Origin: Cyclobacteriaceae bacterium
GTDB lineage: Bacteria > Bacteroidota > Bacteroidia > Cytophagales > Cyclobacteriaceae
DNA: 64,000 bases
Reading direction: 5' to 3'
NCBI GenBank assembly: GCA_019638275.1
Contig: JAHBUC010000001.1
Span: 62,001 to 126,000, forward strand
Made by a program: the position numbers and the translations under genes
In this document: in pieces, positions 7,481 to 16,600 of the stretch
Numbering within the stretch: the stretch's first letter is position 1
Layout: each line of letters starts with the position of its first letter
Notes under the pieces: generated by a model
What the model was told of the DNA's origin: nothing
The model's database searches: none
What the model saw: the letters and a program-made list of their open reading frames with translations, nothing else

Positions 7481-8248
7481 CTACAACCGATCCCCCGTCA
7501 CACTCTCATTCCACTCATATACCTTATCAGTAATTTCAATGAGCAGGTTGGGGTCTTTCTCTAACGCGTTGCCAATCACAATCATGTCGGCACCGGCTTC
7601 AAGGGCGGTTAATGCTTTTTGCGCGGTGTTGATTCCGCCACCCACAATCAACGGTGTGTGTATGGATTTGCGCACTGTGCTGATCATGCGCGCACTGATT
7701 TCCTTTTCGGCACCGCTGCCGGCATCAAGGTACATGAGTTGCAGTCCTAACATTTCACCGGCCATGGCTGTGCAGGCGGCTAAGGAATATTTATCATCCG
7801 GAATGGGCGTGGTGTTGCTGATGTACGCCACCGAGGTGGTGCGGCCCGAGCTAATGAGCATATAGCCGGTGGGCAGCACTTCGAGGCGCGTGTTGCGCAC
7901 AATGGGTGCAGCCACCACATGCTGACCAATCAGCAACTCGGGGTTGCGACCTGAAATGAGGGATAAAAACAAAATGCCATCGGCTGAAGGTTCTATTTGT
8001 ATGGAGTTGCCGGGAAATAAAATCACAGGCAGGTTTACACTCTGTTTGATCTGCTGAACAATTTCTGAGAGGTTAGTGGTGGTCACCAAACTGCCACCCA
8101 CAAAGAAATAGTCGATGCAGTTTTCGCTGGCCAGGTTAATCAGGTGTTGCAATGTTCCTGCATCGCTCACCTTGTCGGGATCAATTAAAACCGCAATGGA
8201 TTTTTTACCCAGCTTTTGATTTTCTTTTAACGTCTCAAGAATTTTCAT
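7481..8248 (-). CDS. Geranylgeranylglyceryl phosphate synthase family (PcrB-like)
   Basis: A 255-residue TIM-barrel prenyltransferase. Seen are AVLIDPDK (19-26), DYFFVGGSLVTTTNL, VILFPGNSIQI, GYMLISSGRTTSVAYIS, MYLDAGSGA and the phosphate-binding LIVGGGINTAQKA / ADMIVIGNALEKD pair. Enzymes of this family join sn-glycerol-1-phosphate to a polyprenyl diphosphate, the first ether-lipid step in archaea; Bacteroidota carry a bacterial branch with the same chemistry in vitro. The start overlaps the preceding gene by 14 bases, placing it in an operon with two small membrane proteins. The chain length used cannot be read from the sequence. Confidence 0.9.
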   Translation of the reverse strand: MKILETLKENQKLGKKSIAVLIDPDKVSDAGTLQHLINLASENCIDYFFVGGSLVTTTNLSEIVQQIKQSVNLPVILFPGNSIQIEPSADGILFLSLISGRNPELLIGQHVVAAPIVRNTRLEVLPTGYMLISSGRTTSVAYISNTTPIPDDKYSLAACTAMAGEMLGLQLMYLDAGSGAEKEISARMISTVRKSIHTPLIVGGGINTAQKALTALEAGADMIVIGNALEKDPNLLIEITDKVYEWNESVTGDRL

Positions 8249-8648
8249 CCGCTTTCTTTTGGGCCTGGGCTTGTAAATATTCCATCAGTTTTTCTTTGGC
8301 CAGGTCGAGCAGGAGCATAGTCGCCTGTGAGGCTACGGCTGTTCCAATCTGACTCAGTATGCGTGATGGACCGGATTCTTCATACACGTCAGTATCTTTT
8401 GCATCATCAACTTCAGCAGCCTTTGCTTTGACTTTCGTCTTGCGTGCTTTACGTTTTTTCTTAGAAGAAAATCCGCGTACCAAAAAATACGTAAGCGCCA
8501 ACGCTCCACCAATGATGAGTGCATTGGTTAACACTTTTTCGGTACGGTCGGTAATCTCGTGCATTTCGCTTTCAATTTCCTCCCGTTGTTGTGCTGCTTT
8601 TTGCAGCAATTGGCTTTTCACCAGGTCATCCGTTTCCATCGCCTTCAT
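8235..8648 (-). CDS. Single-helix membrane protein, unknown
   Basis: A 137-residue protein: charged N-terminal helix with LLQKAAQQREEIESEMHEI, one membrane segment at about residues 44-63 (NALIIGGALALTYFLVRGF), a basic stretch SSKKKRKARKTKVKAKA, and a hydrophobic-amphipathic C-terminus. The start may be residue 1 or the Met at residue 4; the two cannot be separated. Both ends overlap neighbouring genes, which fits tight translational coupling with the holin-like protein and the GGGP synthase. No family is recognised. Confidence 0.65.
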   Translation of the reverse strand: MKAMETDDLVKSQLLQKAAQQREEIESEMHEITDRTEKVLTNALIIGGALALTYFLVRGFSSKKKRKARKTKVKAKAAEVDDAKDTDVYEESGPSRILSQIGTAVASQATMLLLDLAKEKLMEYLQAQAQKKADENS

Positions 8649-9009
8649 GGTGTTGATGTTTTTTATGCCTCAATGTTTTTTTGATTTCCAATTCAATTTT
8701 ATGACTGATCGGTTCGCGGAAGAAAATGACCACGAGCAGTAAAATCAGGTAAACGCCTGCCACAATGCCAAAGCCACCGTAAACGCCCACCACCTCAGCC
8801 AGCAGGTACGCAGCCGTTACGCTGATGAAGAGCAGAAACAACGTGAAGAAAAGTGCAATCACTGCCACAATGGCTGTTTTCGCCATTGCCCGCGCAATGT
8901 CTTCTTTCAATTCATACTTCACCAACTCAATGCGGGTTTCAATGTAGCCCGTCAGGTTGTTGATGAGTCCTTCCAGTTTAAAAAATTTCAGCAACGTTTC
9001 TTTTAACAT
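8626..9009 (-). CDS. Phage-holin-family-like (DUF1469) membrane protein
   Basis: A 127-residue protein with an amphipathic N-terminal helix (YIETRIELVKYELKEDIARA) and two strong membrane segments (about residues 45-70 and 75-95), ending in a His-rich tail HKKHQHHEGDGNG. It matches the widespread PHIST/DUF1469 family often labelled phage holin. No phage genes are near, so a lytic role is unlikely; it is probably an ordinary inner-membrane protein. It is first in the overlapping trio that ends with the GGGP synthase. Confidence 0.75.
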   Translation of the reverse strand: MLKETLLKFFKLEGLINNLTGYIETRIELVKYELKEDIARAMAKTAIVAVIALFFTLFLLFISVTAAYLLAEVVGVYGGFGIVAGVYLILLLVVIFFREPISHKIELEIKKTLRHKKHQHHEGDGNG

Positions 9010-9074
9010 GTTTCCGCTTTACTTGTGATACAAGGTATGCAAAGATCGGAACTTTCAGGGGATTCAAAAAGGCA

Positions 9075-10685
9075 CTATTTCCGCTCAAATCGGGTGATTT
9101 TACGGGTTTCTGCGGGCTTGCCGTGTTTGGTGCGAACAGTTTGCAATACAATGGGATAAAGGGCGCTTACATACACCGTGCTCACAACCGAATCGGGGTG
9201 GTTGTAATACCGTTGCGTGTACACATAAACCGAATCAAAACTCAGCGTTTCGCTCACAGTGAACGCTGGTAAAATTTCACGCACACAAAGTTGATATTTC
9301 CCTTCACGGTTTTCGCCATCCCAACAAAAGCCGGGTTCATTGAACAGAATCATCTCTTTGTTGATGAACAGCACATTGTTCTTTTTATACACCGGATGTA
9401 TTTCATCCGGATCAATGGCGTTGCGCCTGTAAATCAACCACTCCCCACTCTGACTCCGAATCTGTTGTTTGGAAACGATGCGGTAAGCCGAACTGTCACC
9501 GGTGATGTGATCAATTTTTGAATAGGTTAATTCCAATACTTCCGTAGAATCTTTATTCAGATAGATAAGCGAGAACGGAATGAAAAAGAATACGGCCAGC
9601 AAATACACAAAACCCGTAAGCCTGTAGCGGGTAGTGAGTCGGCCCATACCATTAGCCATGGCGATGGGTATGTCGCGCAATATGGGTATTGGAAAAAACA
9701 CGAGTACCCCAATGAAGTTGAACAGAAAATGTGCGATGGCGATGGTGATGGCGCTTGATGAACTTGAATTGAGGATGGCGGCAATGAAGGCCGTTACCGT
9801 GGTGCCGATGTTCGCACCCAGAATAAACGGAACGGCTTTGCGCAGCGTAATAATTTTTTGGGCAACAATCGGTACTACAACAGAGGTGGTGATGGTGCTG
9901 GAACGAATGGCTGCCGTGGTGGTCAACCCCCAGAAAAACGACTTGAACGTATTCTTAAAAAAGAAGCGACTGAATTTTTCGGGCGAACTGGCCATGAGCA
10001 AACCGGAAATCAGTTTGCGGAACAAAAGTATTGAAACAAATAATAACGCAACGGAAAGCAACGCCAACAAAAATCCGCTGGGAATGGTATTCACCAAAAA
10101 TTCAATTATCGGGCTAAACCCACGGAAGGTTGGTGAGAACGAACCGGAAGGTGTTGTGCTGGTTACGGTGAAGAAGTTACTGGCGATCCACCCGGATAAA
10201 TTCGAAAGAAGACCGTTGTAATATTCCAGCGGAAAGAGAATAGACACCGTGAGAATGTTGAAGAAGTCGTGGTAGGTGCCGGCTGCAATGGCGCGCCTGA
10301 ATTCTTTTCGTTTGTTGATAAACCCAAGCGAGACAATGGTACTGGTAATGGTGGTGCCCACATTGGCCCCCATAATAATCGGGATGGCGCTGTCGATGGT
10401 GATAGAGCCGGAAGCTACCAACGCTACTACCAGACTGGTGGCCGTTGAACTGCTTTGCAGCATGGCGGAAATCAGCAACCCGATAAACAATCCGGTAAAG
10501 GGATTGGAGGTGGCCAGTAGAATGGCTTCGGCTGCCGTTTTTCCCAGGTGTTGCAGGGAAGAAATCATCAAGTCAAGCGCAAACACAAACAGCACCAGCG
10601 TACCCAGTATGTACAGGATTTTTCTGATCCGATCCCAATACCGGGGTTGTGGTTGAAGTGGCGTTTGTGGAAGCGTTTGTTCCAA
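9075..10685 (-). CDS. Na/Pi cotransporter family protein
   Basis: A 536-residue membrane protein with the two inverted Na/Pi-cotransporter repeats: LQSSSTATSLVVALVASG with GANVGTTITSTIVSLG in the first, and RSSTITTSVVVPIVAQK with GANIGTTVTAFIAAI in the second. The last about 140 residues are a soluble domain rather than the usual PhoU-like helical tail. It likely imports phosphate with sodium. The start used is TTG at 10683-10685: an in-frame stop lies five codons upstream, and the next Met is inside the first helix. A TAnnTTTA sequence about 20 bases upstream could be its -7 box. Confidence 0.85.
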   Translation of the reverse strand: MEQTLPQTPLQPQPRYWDRIRKILYILGTLVLFVFALDLMISSLQHLGKTAAEAILLATSNPFTGLFIGLLISAMLQSSSTATSLVVALVASGSITIDSAIPIIMGANVGTTITSTIVSLGFINKRKEFRRAIAAGTYHDFFNILTVSILFPLEYYNGLLSNLSGWIASNFFTVTSTTPSGSFSPTFRGFSPIIEFLVNTIPSGFLLALLSVALLFVSILLFRKLISGLLMASSPEKFSRFFFKNTFKSFFWGLTTTAAIRSSTITTSVVVPIVAQKIITLRKAVPFILGANIGTTVTAFIAAILNSSSSSAITIAIAHFLFNFIGVLVFFPIPILRDIPIAMANGMGRLTTRYRLTGFVYLLAVFFFIPFSLIYLNKDSTEVLELTYSKIDHITGDSSAYRIVSKQQIRSQSGEWLIYRRNAIDPDEIHPVYKKNNVLFINKEMILFNEPGFCWDGENREGKYQLCVREILPAFTVSETLSFDSVYVYTQRYYNHPDSVVSTVYVSALYPIVLQTVRTKHGKPAETRKITRFERK

Positions 10686-10781
10686 GGGTTGTGCTTTTGC
10701 TTAAATGTAGAAATCTATGAAATGAAAAATTACTGAAGTGTTAAATTTAATATGCAGGAATGGATCAGCGTACCTTTAAGT

Positions 10782-11534
10782 CTATTTCCTAAGATTTATA
10801 TTAAGGTTATAGACCCAGAGCTGAATTGGGTCACCATGTCGCACGGTATCACCCGGTAGAGGCAGTTGTCTTTGAATTGAATTTACAAGCTTGTTGTCAT
10901 CTTGAACGGGATGGAGCTTTGATATTTCAAGATTTAAACCAAATATTAAAATCTCTGCATCCTCTAATTGCATTCCTGTAAAATCAGGTATAGGGAATTT
11001 GTCGGTTTGCATGCCAATTATAAGATCAACAAATGTTCCTTTTTTTACTTTTTCTCCGACTGCCAATACAGAACCATTCACTTTAACTTCTAAAACTGTA
11101 TTATGAGCTATATCTGGTTTGTATTCTATCGCTTTTAATTTTAGATCAAGGGATTTTATTTGCTGAAGCGCAAAGTCAAAAGTCGTACCCTTTAGATCTG
11201 GCAAAATGACCATCGGTGGATTTTGTGAGTTTAACACCAGATTAATCTTTCGATTAACCTTAACTTTTTCATTTGGTGGTGGATATTGTTTTAAAATGGT
11301 TAGTGGTTTTGAATCCAAATCATAGGTAGAGTCGGAAATGTTGAAATCAAGATCTTTTGATTTCAAGAAATTCTTTGCTTCCTCCAGACTCATTCCGATA
11401 ACATCAGGAACTGTAACCAGTTGATCTTTATTTGTTAGGGACGGTAAGATTCTATAAAAGAATGTGAATGATAGGAGCCCGAGTATTCCTAGAACAAAAA
11501 TTACAGTTAACAATAATTTTTTAAGAGACATCAT
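10782..11534 (-). CDS. Membrane-anchored protein with three PASTA domains
   Basis: A 250-residue protein: one N-terminal membrane segment (about residues 6-27), then three PASTA modules starting at VPDVIGMSLEEAKNFL (about 43), LPDLKGTTFDFALQQI (about 111) and IPDFTGMQLEDAEILIF (about 182). PASTA domains bind peptidoglycan or muropeptides. No kinase or transpeptidase domain is attached, the usual state of this short Bacteroidota form. The start is seven bases after the M20 amidohydrolase stop, so they share a message. The gene looks richer in A+T than its neighbours. Confidence 0.85.
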   Translation of the reverse strand: MMSLKKLLLTVIFVLGILGLLSFTFFYRILPSLTNKDQLVTVPDVIGMSLEEAKNFLKSKDLDFNISDSTYDLDSKPLTILKQYPPPNEKVKVNRKINLVLNSQNPPMVILPDLKGTTFDFALQQIKSLDLKLKAIEYKPDIAHNTVLEVKVNGSVLAVGEKVKKGTFVDLIIGMQTDKFPIPDFTGMQLEDAEILIFGLNLEISKLHPVQDDNKLVNSIQRQLPLPGDTVRHGDPIQLWVYNLNINLRK

Positions 11535-11540
11535 TAAAGA

Positions 11541-12731
11541 TTATAGGCCTAACTCCTTCACCGCCATCCAGGCCATCAGTCCGGGCCCGATGGAAAGCGC
11601 ATCTTCATCAATATCAAAAGTAGGGGTGTGTACATAAGACGTGATGCCTTTGGCATCATTGCGTGTACCCAACCGATAGAAAGATGCCGGAATCACTTGC
11701 GAATAGTATGCGAAATCTTCACTGCCCAACGTAATGTCTATTTCAACAACATTTTCTTTTCCCACATATTCTTCAGCTGCCTGCCGGATGCGTTTGGTTA
11801 CCTGAGGATTGTTTTGCAGAAACGGATACCCATGCGAAATTTTTACTTCACATTTTCCACCCATGCTTTCAGCCAGGGTTTTAGCCATCGATTCAATTTT
11901 TTTCAATCCTTCTTTTCGCCAGGTTTCGTCCATCGCACGAAAGGTGCCGGCAATAGTCACTTCATTGGGGATGATGTTCGTGGCGCCATCGGCAACTACT
12001 TTTCCAAACGTCAGTACTGTAGGTTGTTTGGGTGAAGCATTGCGGCTGATTACCTGTTGCAATGCAATGATGATATGTGAAGCAATCACCACCGGATCAA
12101 TGGTCAACTCAGGGGTGGCACCATGCCCGCCTTTACCAATTACACGTAAAAAAATTTCATCGCTGCTGGCCATGTACATGCCTTCGCGAAAGCCAATCTT
12201 TCCCACCGGCAATAAGGGAAACACATGCTGCCCGATAATAGATGCAGGGGCGGGGTTTTCAAGTACGCCTTCCCTGATCATGAACGAGGCACCCCCTGGA
12301 TTTTTTTCTTCGCCCGGTTGAAAAATCAAACGCACGGTTCCTTCAAATTCATTCTTGATTTCATTCAGGATTCGTGCGGTGCCCAGTAGGGAAGAGGTGT
12401 GCACATCGTGCCCGCAGGCATGCATCACACCGGCATTTTTCGATTTGTACGGAACATCATTTGCTTCATGAATAGGCAACGCATCCATATCGGCCCGCAG
12501 GGCTATTATTTTCTTGTCAGGATTTTTCCCTTTGATTTCTGCCACAACGCCTGTCGTAGCTACACCTTCCGTGGGCGTTATGCCAAACGATTTAAGTTGA
12601 TCCGCCACATATTTTGCCGTGTTAAACTCCTGGTATGATAATTCAGGATTGGCGTGTATATGCCTGCGCATGGTTACCACATCATTGGCATGCGCGGTTG
12701 AAAGTGACTTGATTTTTTCGAGCAGGTTCAT
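11541..12731 (-). CDS. M20D-family amidohydrolase
   Basis: A 396-residue metallopeptidase-fold enzyme of the N-acyl-amino-acid amidohydrolase / hippurate hydrolase group. Visible are ALRADMDALPI, HACGHDVHTSSLLGTARIL (metal ligands), FQPGEEKNPGGASFMI, the dimerisation domain with GGHGATPELTIDPVVIA, and the C-terminal LGSEDFAYYSQVIP. It removes acyl groups from amino acids or amino-acid conjugates; the natural substrate is not defined. A TAnnTTTG box lies at 12737-12744, only five bases before the ATG. It is co-directional and nearly contiguous with the PASTA gene. Confidence 0.9.
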   Translation of the reverse strand: MNLLEKIKSLSTAHANDVVTMRRHIHANPELSYQEFNTAKYVADQLKSFGITPTEGVATTGVVAEIKGKNPDKKIIALRADMDALPIHEANDVPYKSKNAGVMHACGHDVHTSSLLGTARILNEIKNEFEGTVRLIFQPGEEKNPGGASFMIREGVLENPAPASIIGQHVFPLLPVGKIGFREGMYMASSDEIFLRVIGKGGHGATPELTIDPVVIASHIIIALQQVISRNASPKQPTVLTFGKVVADGATNIIPNEVTIAGTFRAMDETWRKEGLKKIESMAKTLAESMGGKCEVKISHGYPFLQNNPQVTKRIRQAAEEYVGKENVVEIDITLGSEDFAYYSQVIPASFYRLGTRNDAKGITSYVHTPTFDIDEDALSIGPGLMAWMAVKELGL

Positions 12732-12736
12732 CAGGT

Positions 12737-12744
12737 CAAAAATA
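12737..12744 (-). promoter_or_regulatory. Candidate -7 box before the M20 gene
   Basis: The minus strand reads TATTTTTG, matching the Bacteroidota -7 consensus TAnnTTTG, five bases before the start codon. No clear TTTG is found 19-21 bases upstream. If used, the transcript would be leaderless or nearly so. Confidence 0.4.
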
Positions 12745-13177
12745 CATAACCAGACGTAAAATTAGCTACCGGGTGATAATTGCCTGGAAGGTATTATGAT
12801 TCGGTATATGCCAACCCCGATCAACGGTTGTGCATGGTGTGCCGGATGAAAGGCTCATTTCATTGCAATGATGCAGTCGGCACGGTAGTATCGAACACAT
12901 ATTGTTACCATTCGGTCGCTCCTACGGAGCTTATACGCTTGTGTTAACTGGCTAATAAGTTCAGTGATGGGTGATATGCATGGAAGAAAGTAAGCACAAT
13001 CCACCAGCCCTGTAGGGGCGTCATTTTGGTAGCCCCGACCGTGAGGTCGGGGCTACCATTTTAATATTCTTTTTCGCGCCACAGATGGCAGGTATATAAA
13101 ATGTGTACGTTCATGGCGCGTAATAGGTAACAGATGATCAGCAGTTGTCAGAGCTTGTATGGTTCAAGCTTTGCGGC
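12745..13177. other. Intergenic region with several palindromes, no gene
   Basis: No credible coding frame or RNA gene is seen. It contains GCTCC-TAC-GGAGC at 12918-12930, AGCCC-TGT-AGGGGC near 13006-13019, and a strong hairpin at 13027-13058. The phrases around them look like pieces of dispersed intergenic palindromic repeats. The strong hairpin lies about 120 bases after the SPOR gene stop and lacks a downstream T-run on the minus strand. Confidence 0.5.
13027..13058. repeat. 14-bp-stem palindrome with GTGA loop
   Basis: TGGTAGCCCCGACC (13027-13040) pairs perfectly with GGTCGGGGCTACCA (13045-13058) across the four-base loop GTGA, which as RNA is a GNRA-type tetraloop. It is preceded by a smaller TGTAGGGGCG palindrome. 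It behaves like a dispersed REP-type unit more than a terminator. Confidence 0.7.
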
Positions 13178-13696
13178 TCAATTCAATGAAATCTTATCAG
13201 GAATAAGAATGGCGTTTGGGAACGATTGCCTGATTTTCTCGTAATCTTTTTGTGCCTGCAACCTGTTAAAGTACTTACCCACCTTTACCCGAAAGTTGGG
13301 TTGAAGGTACTGCACCTCCGCTTCCATTTCGGGAATGCGGATGGTGGCTTCCTTTTTTGCATTAAGGGCATCTTCACGCCTGGTGCCGTAGTATATCTGA
13401 ATGGTAAATCCATCAACGACCCTACGACTAAGATTTAACCTGTCAATGCTGTCGAGTACCGCATCTACCTGCGCATTTACTGTGAATTTTGGTTCAACGT
13501 ACACTTTTGGGTCCCGCGTGGTGCCATCCTGTTTGAGGGTATCGATTGTTTCGGTCTCGTCAATTTTCGGCCGTAAACCCGAAAGATCTTCGTGATATTT
13601 TCCACCCTGGGTTGAGGTGGTGGTTTTCTGAGCAGGCTTACACCCCTCAAAAACCACGATTAAAACCAAGACACCGAAAAGGAGAAAGCGATTCAT
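13178..13696 (-). CDS. SPOR-domain lipoprotein
   Basis: A 172-residue protein from the ATG at 13694-13696, which overlaps the secA stop (TGATG). The N-terminus MNRFLLFGVLVLIVVFEGC is a lipoprotein signal, with the acylated Cys at residue 19. The C-terminal domain from about residue 90 (GFTIQIYYGTRREDALNAKK, then FRVKVGKYFNRLQAQKDYEK) is a SPOR fold, which binds denuded peptidoglycan at division sites. A frame extending six codons upstream exists, but the overlapping start gives the better signal peptide. Confidence 0.85.
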   Translation of the reverse strand: MNRFLLFGVLVLIVVFEGCKPAQKTTTSTQGGKYHEDLSGLRPKIDETETIDTLKQDGTTRDPKVYVEPKFTVNAQVDAVLDSIDRLNLSRRVVDGFTIQIYYGTRREDALNAKKEATIRIPEMEAEVQYLQPNFRVKVGKYFNRLQAQKDYEKIRQSFPNAILIPDKISLN

Positions 13697-16600
13697 CAGT
13701 CGATAATTATACAACGGTTATTTAAAACGTCTTCTTCTACTTTTTTGTATTTCACATCCCGCAAGATACGACCATCCGTATACTGTACCGACACTTTATC
13801 GTTTCGGTTGGCCACTTTTTCCGATTTTGCCGGCATTACTTTTTCCTGTGGCGGCCTTCCGGTTTGTGCGGCCTGCTGATTTCCACCGCCACTCAATAGC
13901 GAACGCGATTCTTCTTTCTGTTCGTTGAACCGTTGCCGGCTACGTGAGCGGGCTTCTTCAACCTGTCCGGCTTCCTGTGCAGGGATATCTGCTTTCATCA
14001 GGAAGGAGATGGTTTCTTCATTCACCTTTCCGATAAAGCGCTTAAAGAGTTCAAAGCCCTCGAACTTATAAATCAATAGGGGATCTTTCTGTTCGTACAC
14101 TGCTGTTTGAACGGATTGCTTCAGGTCATCCATGTCGCGCAAGTGTTCCTTCCAAAGCTGATCAATGATGGCGAGCGTAATCATCTTCTCCATCGAACGC
14201 GTTAACTCTGCGTTATTGGTATCAACGGCTTTTTTCAGATTGGCCACTACACCAATATTTTTTGAACCATCAGAGAATGGGACCAGAATATTTTCAACGG
14301 TTGCTCCACGGGTTTTGTAAATCTCTTTGATTACAGGTAAAGCTTTGTCGGCAACGAGTTTGTTTTTCTTGCGGTAATGCTCCAGCGCTTTTGTGTATAA
14401 GTCATCAGCAAGATTTGCTTCATTTCCTTTTTCAAATTCTTCTTTGCTGATTTCGTAATCGAGGCCTAACACACTCAGTGCATTTAACCTTAAGCTTTCA
14501 TAATCATTGGCTGCTTTGGCGTTGCTCACCATTTCTTCGGTGATGTCGTTGAGCATGTTCAGAATGTCCAACTCCAGACGTTCGCCATACAAGGCGTTTC
14601 TTCTGCGCTTGTAAATTACTTCGCGCTGCGAGTTCATGACGTTGTCGTATTCCAACAAACGCTTACGAATACCGAAGTTGTTTTCCTCTACTTTCTTCTG
14701 TGCGCGTTCAATGGAACTGGTCACCATTGAATGCTGAATCACTTCGCCTTCTTTCAGGCCGAGACGGTCCATAACGCGTGCAATGCGTTCCGGCATGAAC
14801 AAGCGCATCAGGTTATCTTCCAGCGAAACATAAAACTGTGAAGTTCCTGGGTCACCCTGGCGACCTGAACGACCGCGCAACTGGCGGTCAACCCTGCGCG
14901 ATTCGTGACGTTCCGTACCGATAATGGCTAACCCGCCCGCAGCCCGCGATTCCGGTGTAAGCTTGATATCCGTACCACGGCCGGCCATGTTGGTGGCGAT
15001 GGTTACGGTGCCTGGCTTGCCGGCTTCGGCTACAATTTCAGCTTCACGCTGGTGCTGCTTGGCGTTCAATACCTGGTGCTTGATTTTGCGGATCTGCAAC
15101 ATGCGGCTTACCAATTCTGAAATTTCAACTGAAGTAGTACCTACCAGAACGGGTCTGCCTTGTTCTGTAAGTTTTACAATCTCATCGGCCACCGCGTTGA
15201 ATTTCTCACGCACGGTTTTGTAAACCAGATCGTCTTGATCTTTACGTGTTATTGCACGATTGGTGGGAATGGTTACTACGTCCAACTTGTAGATGTCCCA
15301 GAATTCTCCGGCTTCCGTTTCGGCTGTACCAGTCATACCCGCAAGCTTATGATACATGCGGAAATAATTTTGCAAGGTGATGGTGGCGTAGGTCTGTGTA
15401 GCATCTTCTACCTTCACATTTTCTTTCGCTTCAATCGCCTGGTGCAATCCATCAGAATAACGTCTGCCATCCAACACACGGCCGGTCTGCTCATCAACAA
15501 TTTTTACTTTACCGTCAACAATGATGTATTCCGTATCTTTTTCAAACAGCGTATATGCTTTCAATAATTGGTTTACACTGTGAATGCGTTGTGATTTTAC
15601 CTGGTAGTCGCGGATGATTGCTTCTTTTTTCTGAAAGCGATCCACATCGTTCAGCGCAAGATCTTTTTCGAGTTTGTTTAACTCTGTGCCGATCTCCGGC
15701 ATGATGAAAAATTTCGGGTCTTCCCCTTCACCGGTAATGAGGTCAATGCCTTTTTCGGTAAGCTCCACGCTGTTGTCCTTTTCATCGATGATGAAGTACA
15801 ACGGCTTGTCCGCTTCTGGCATGTTGCGCTTGTTATCCTGCAGGTAGAAGTTTTCGGTCTTTTGAAGAACCGATTTCATACCCGTTTCACTCAGGTATTT
15901 AATAAGGGGTTTGTTTTTTGGTAATCCACGAAACGCACGGAAAAGCGCAAGCCCACCTTCTTTCTCGTTGCCTTCGGCAATTTGCTTTTTAGCCTGGATC
16001 AGGTATTCAGCTACTAATTTTTTCTGGGCTTCTACCAGTTTAAAGATGCGTGGCTTCAGGTCGTAGAATTCGTGTTCATCGCCTTTTGGTATCGGACCGG
16101 AGATGATAAGCGGGGTACGCGCTTCATCAATTAATACGCTATCCACCTCATCCACCATGGCGAAATGGTGTCCGCGCTGCACAAGTTCCTGCGGATCGCG
16201 CGCCATGTTATCGCGCAAATAATCAAAACCAAATTCGTTATTGGTACCGTAGGTAATATCGGCCAGGTAGGCATTTCTTCGGGCAATGGAGTTTGGCTCG
16301 TGCTTGTCAACACAATCCACACGCATGCCATGAAACTGAAACAACGGGGCCATCCATTCGCTATCACGAACAGAGAGGTAATTGTTTACGGTAACGATAT
16401 GTACGCCTCTGCGGGCAAGTGCATTCAAAAATGCTGGGAAAGTAGCCACCAACGTTTTTCCTTCACCCGTTGCCATTTCGGCAATCTTGCCTTCGTGCAA
16501 CACAATACCGCCTATGATTTGCACATCGTAATGCACCATGTCCCAGGTAATCAGGTTTCCGGCTGCTATCCACTGGTTATGCCACAAGGCTTTGTCGCCC

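Noticed and set aside
8626..9009. Phage holin label suggesting a prophage
   Set aside because: No other phage genes nearby; the DUF1469 family is mostly non-phage, and the gene overlaps a metabolic operon.
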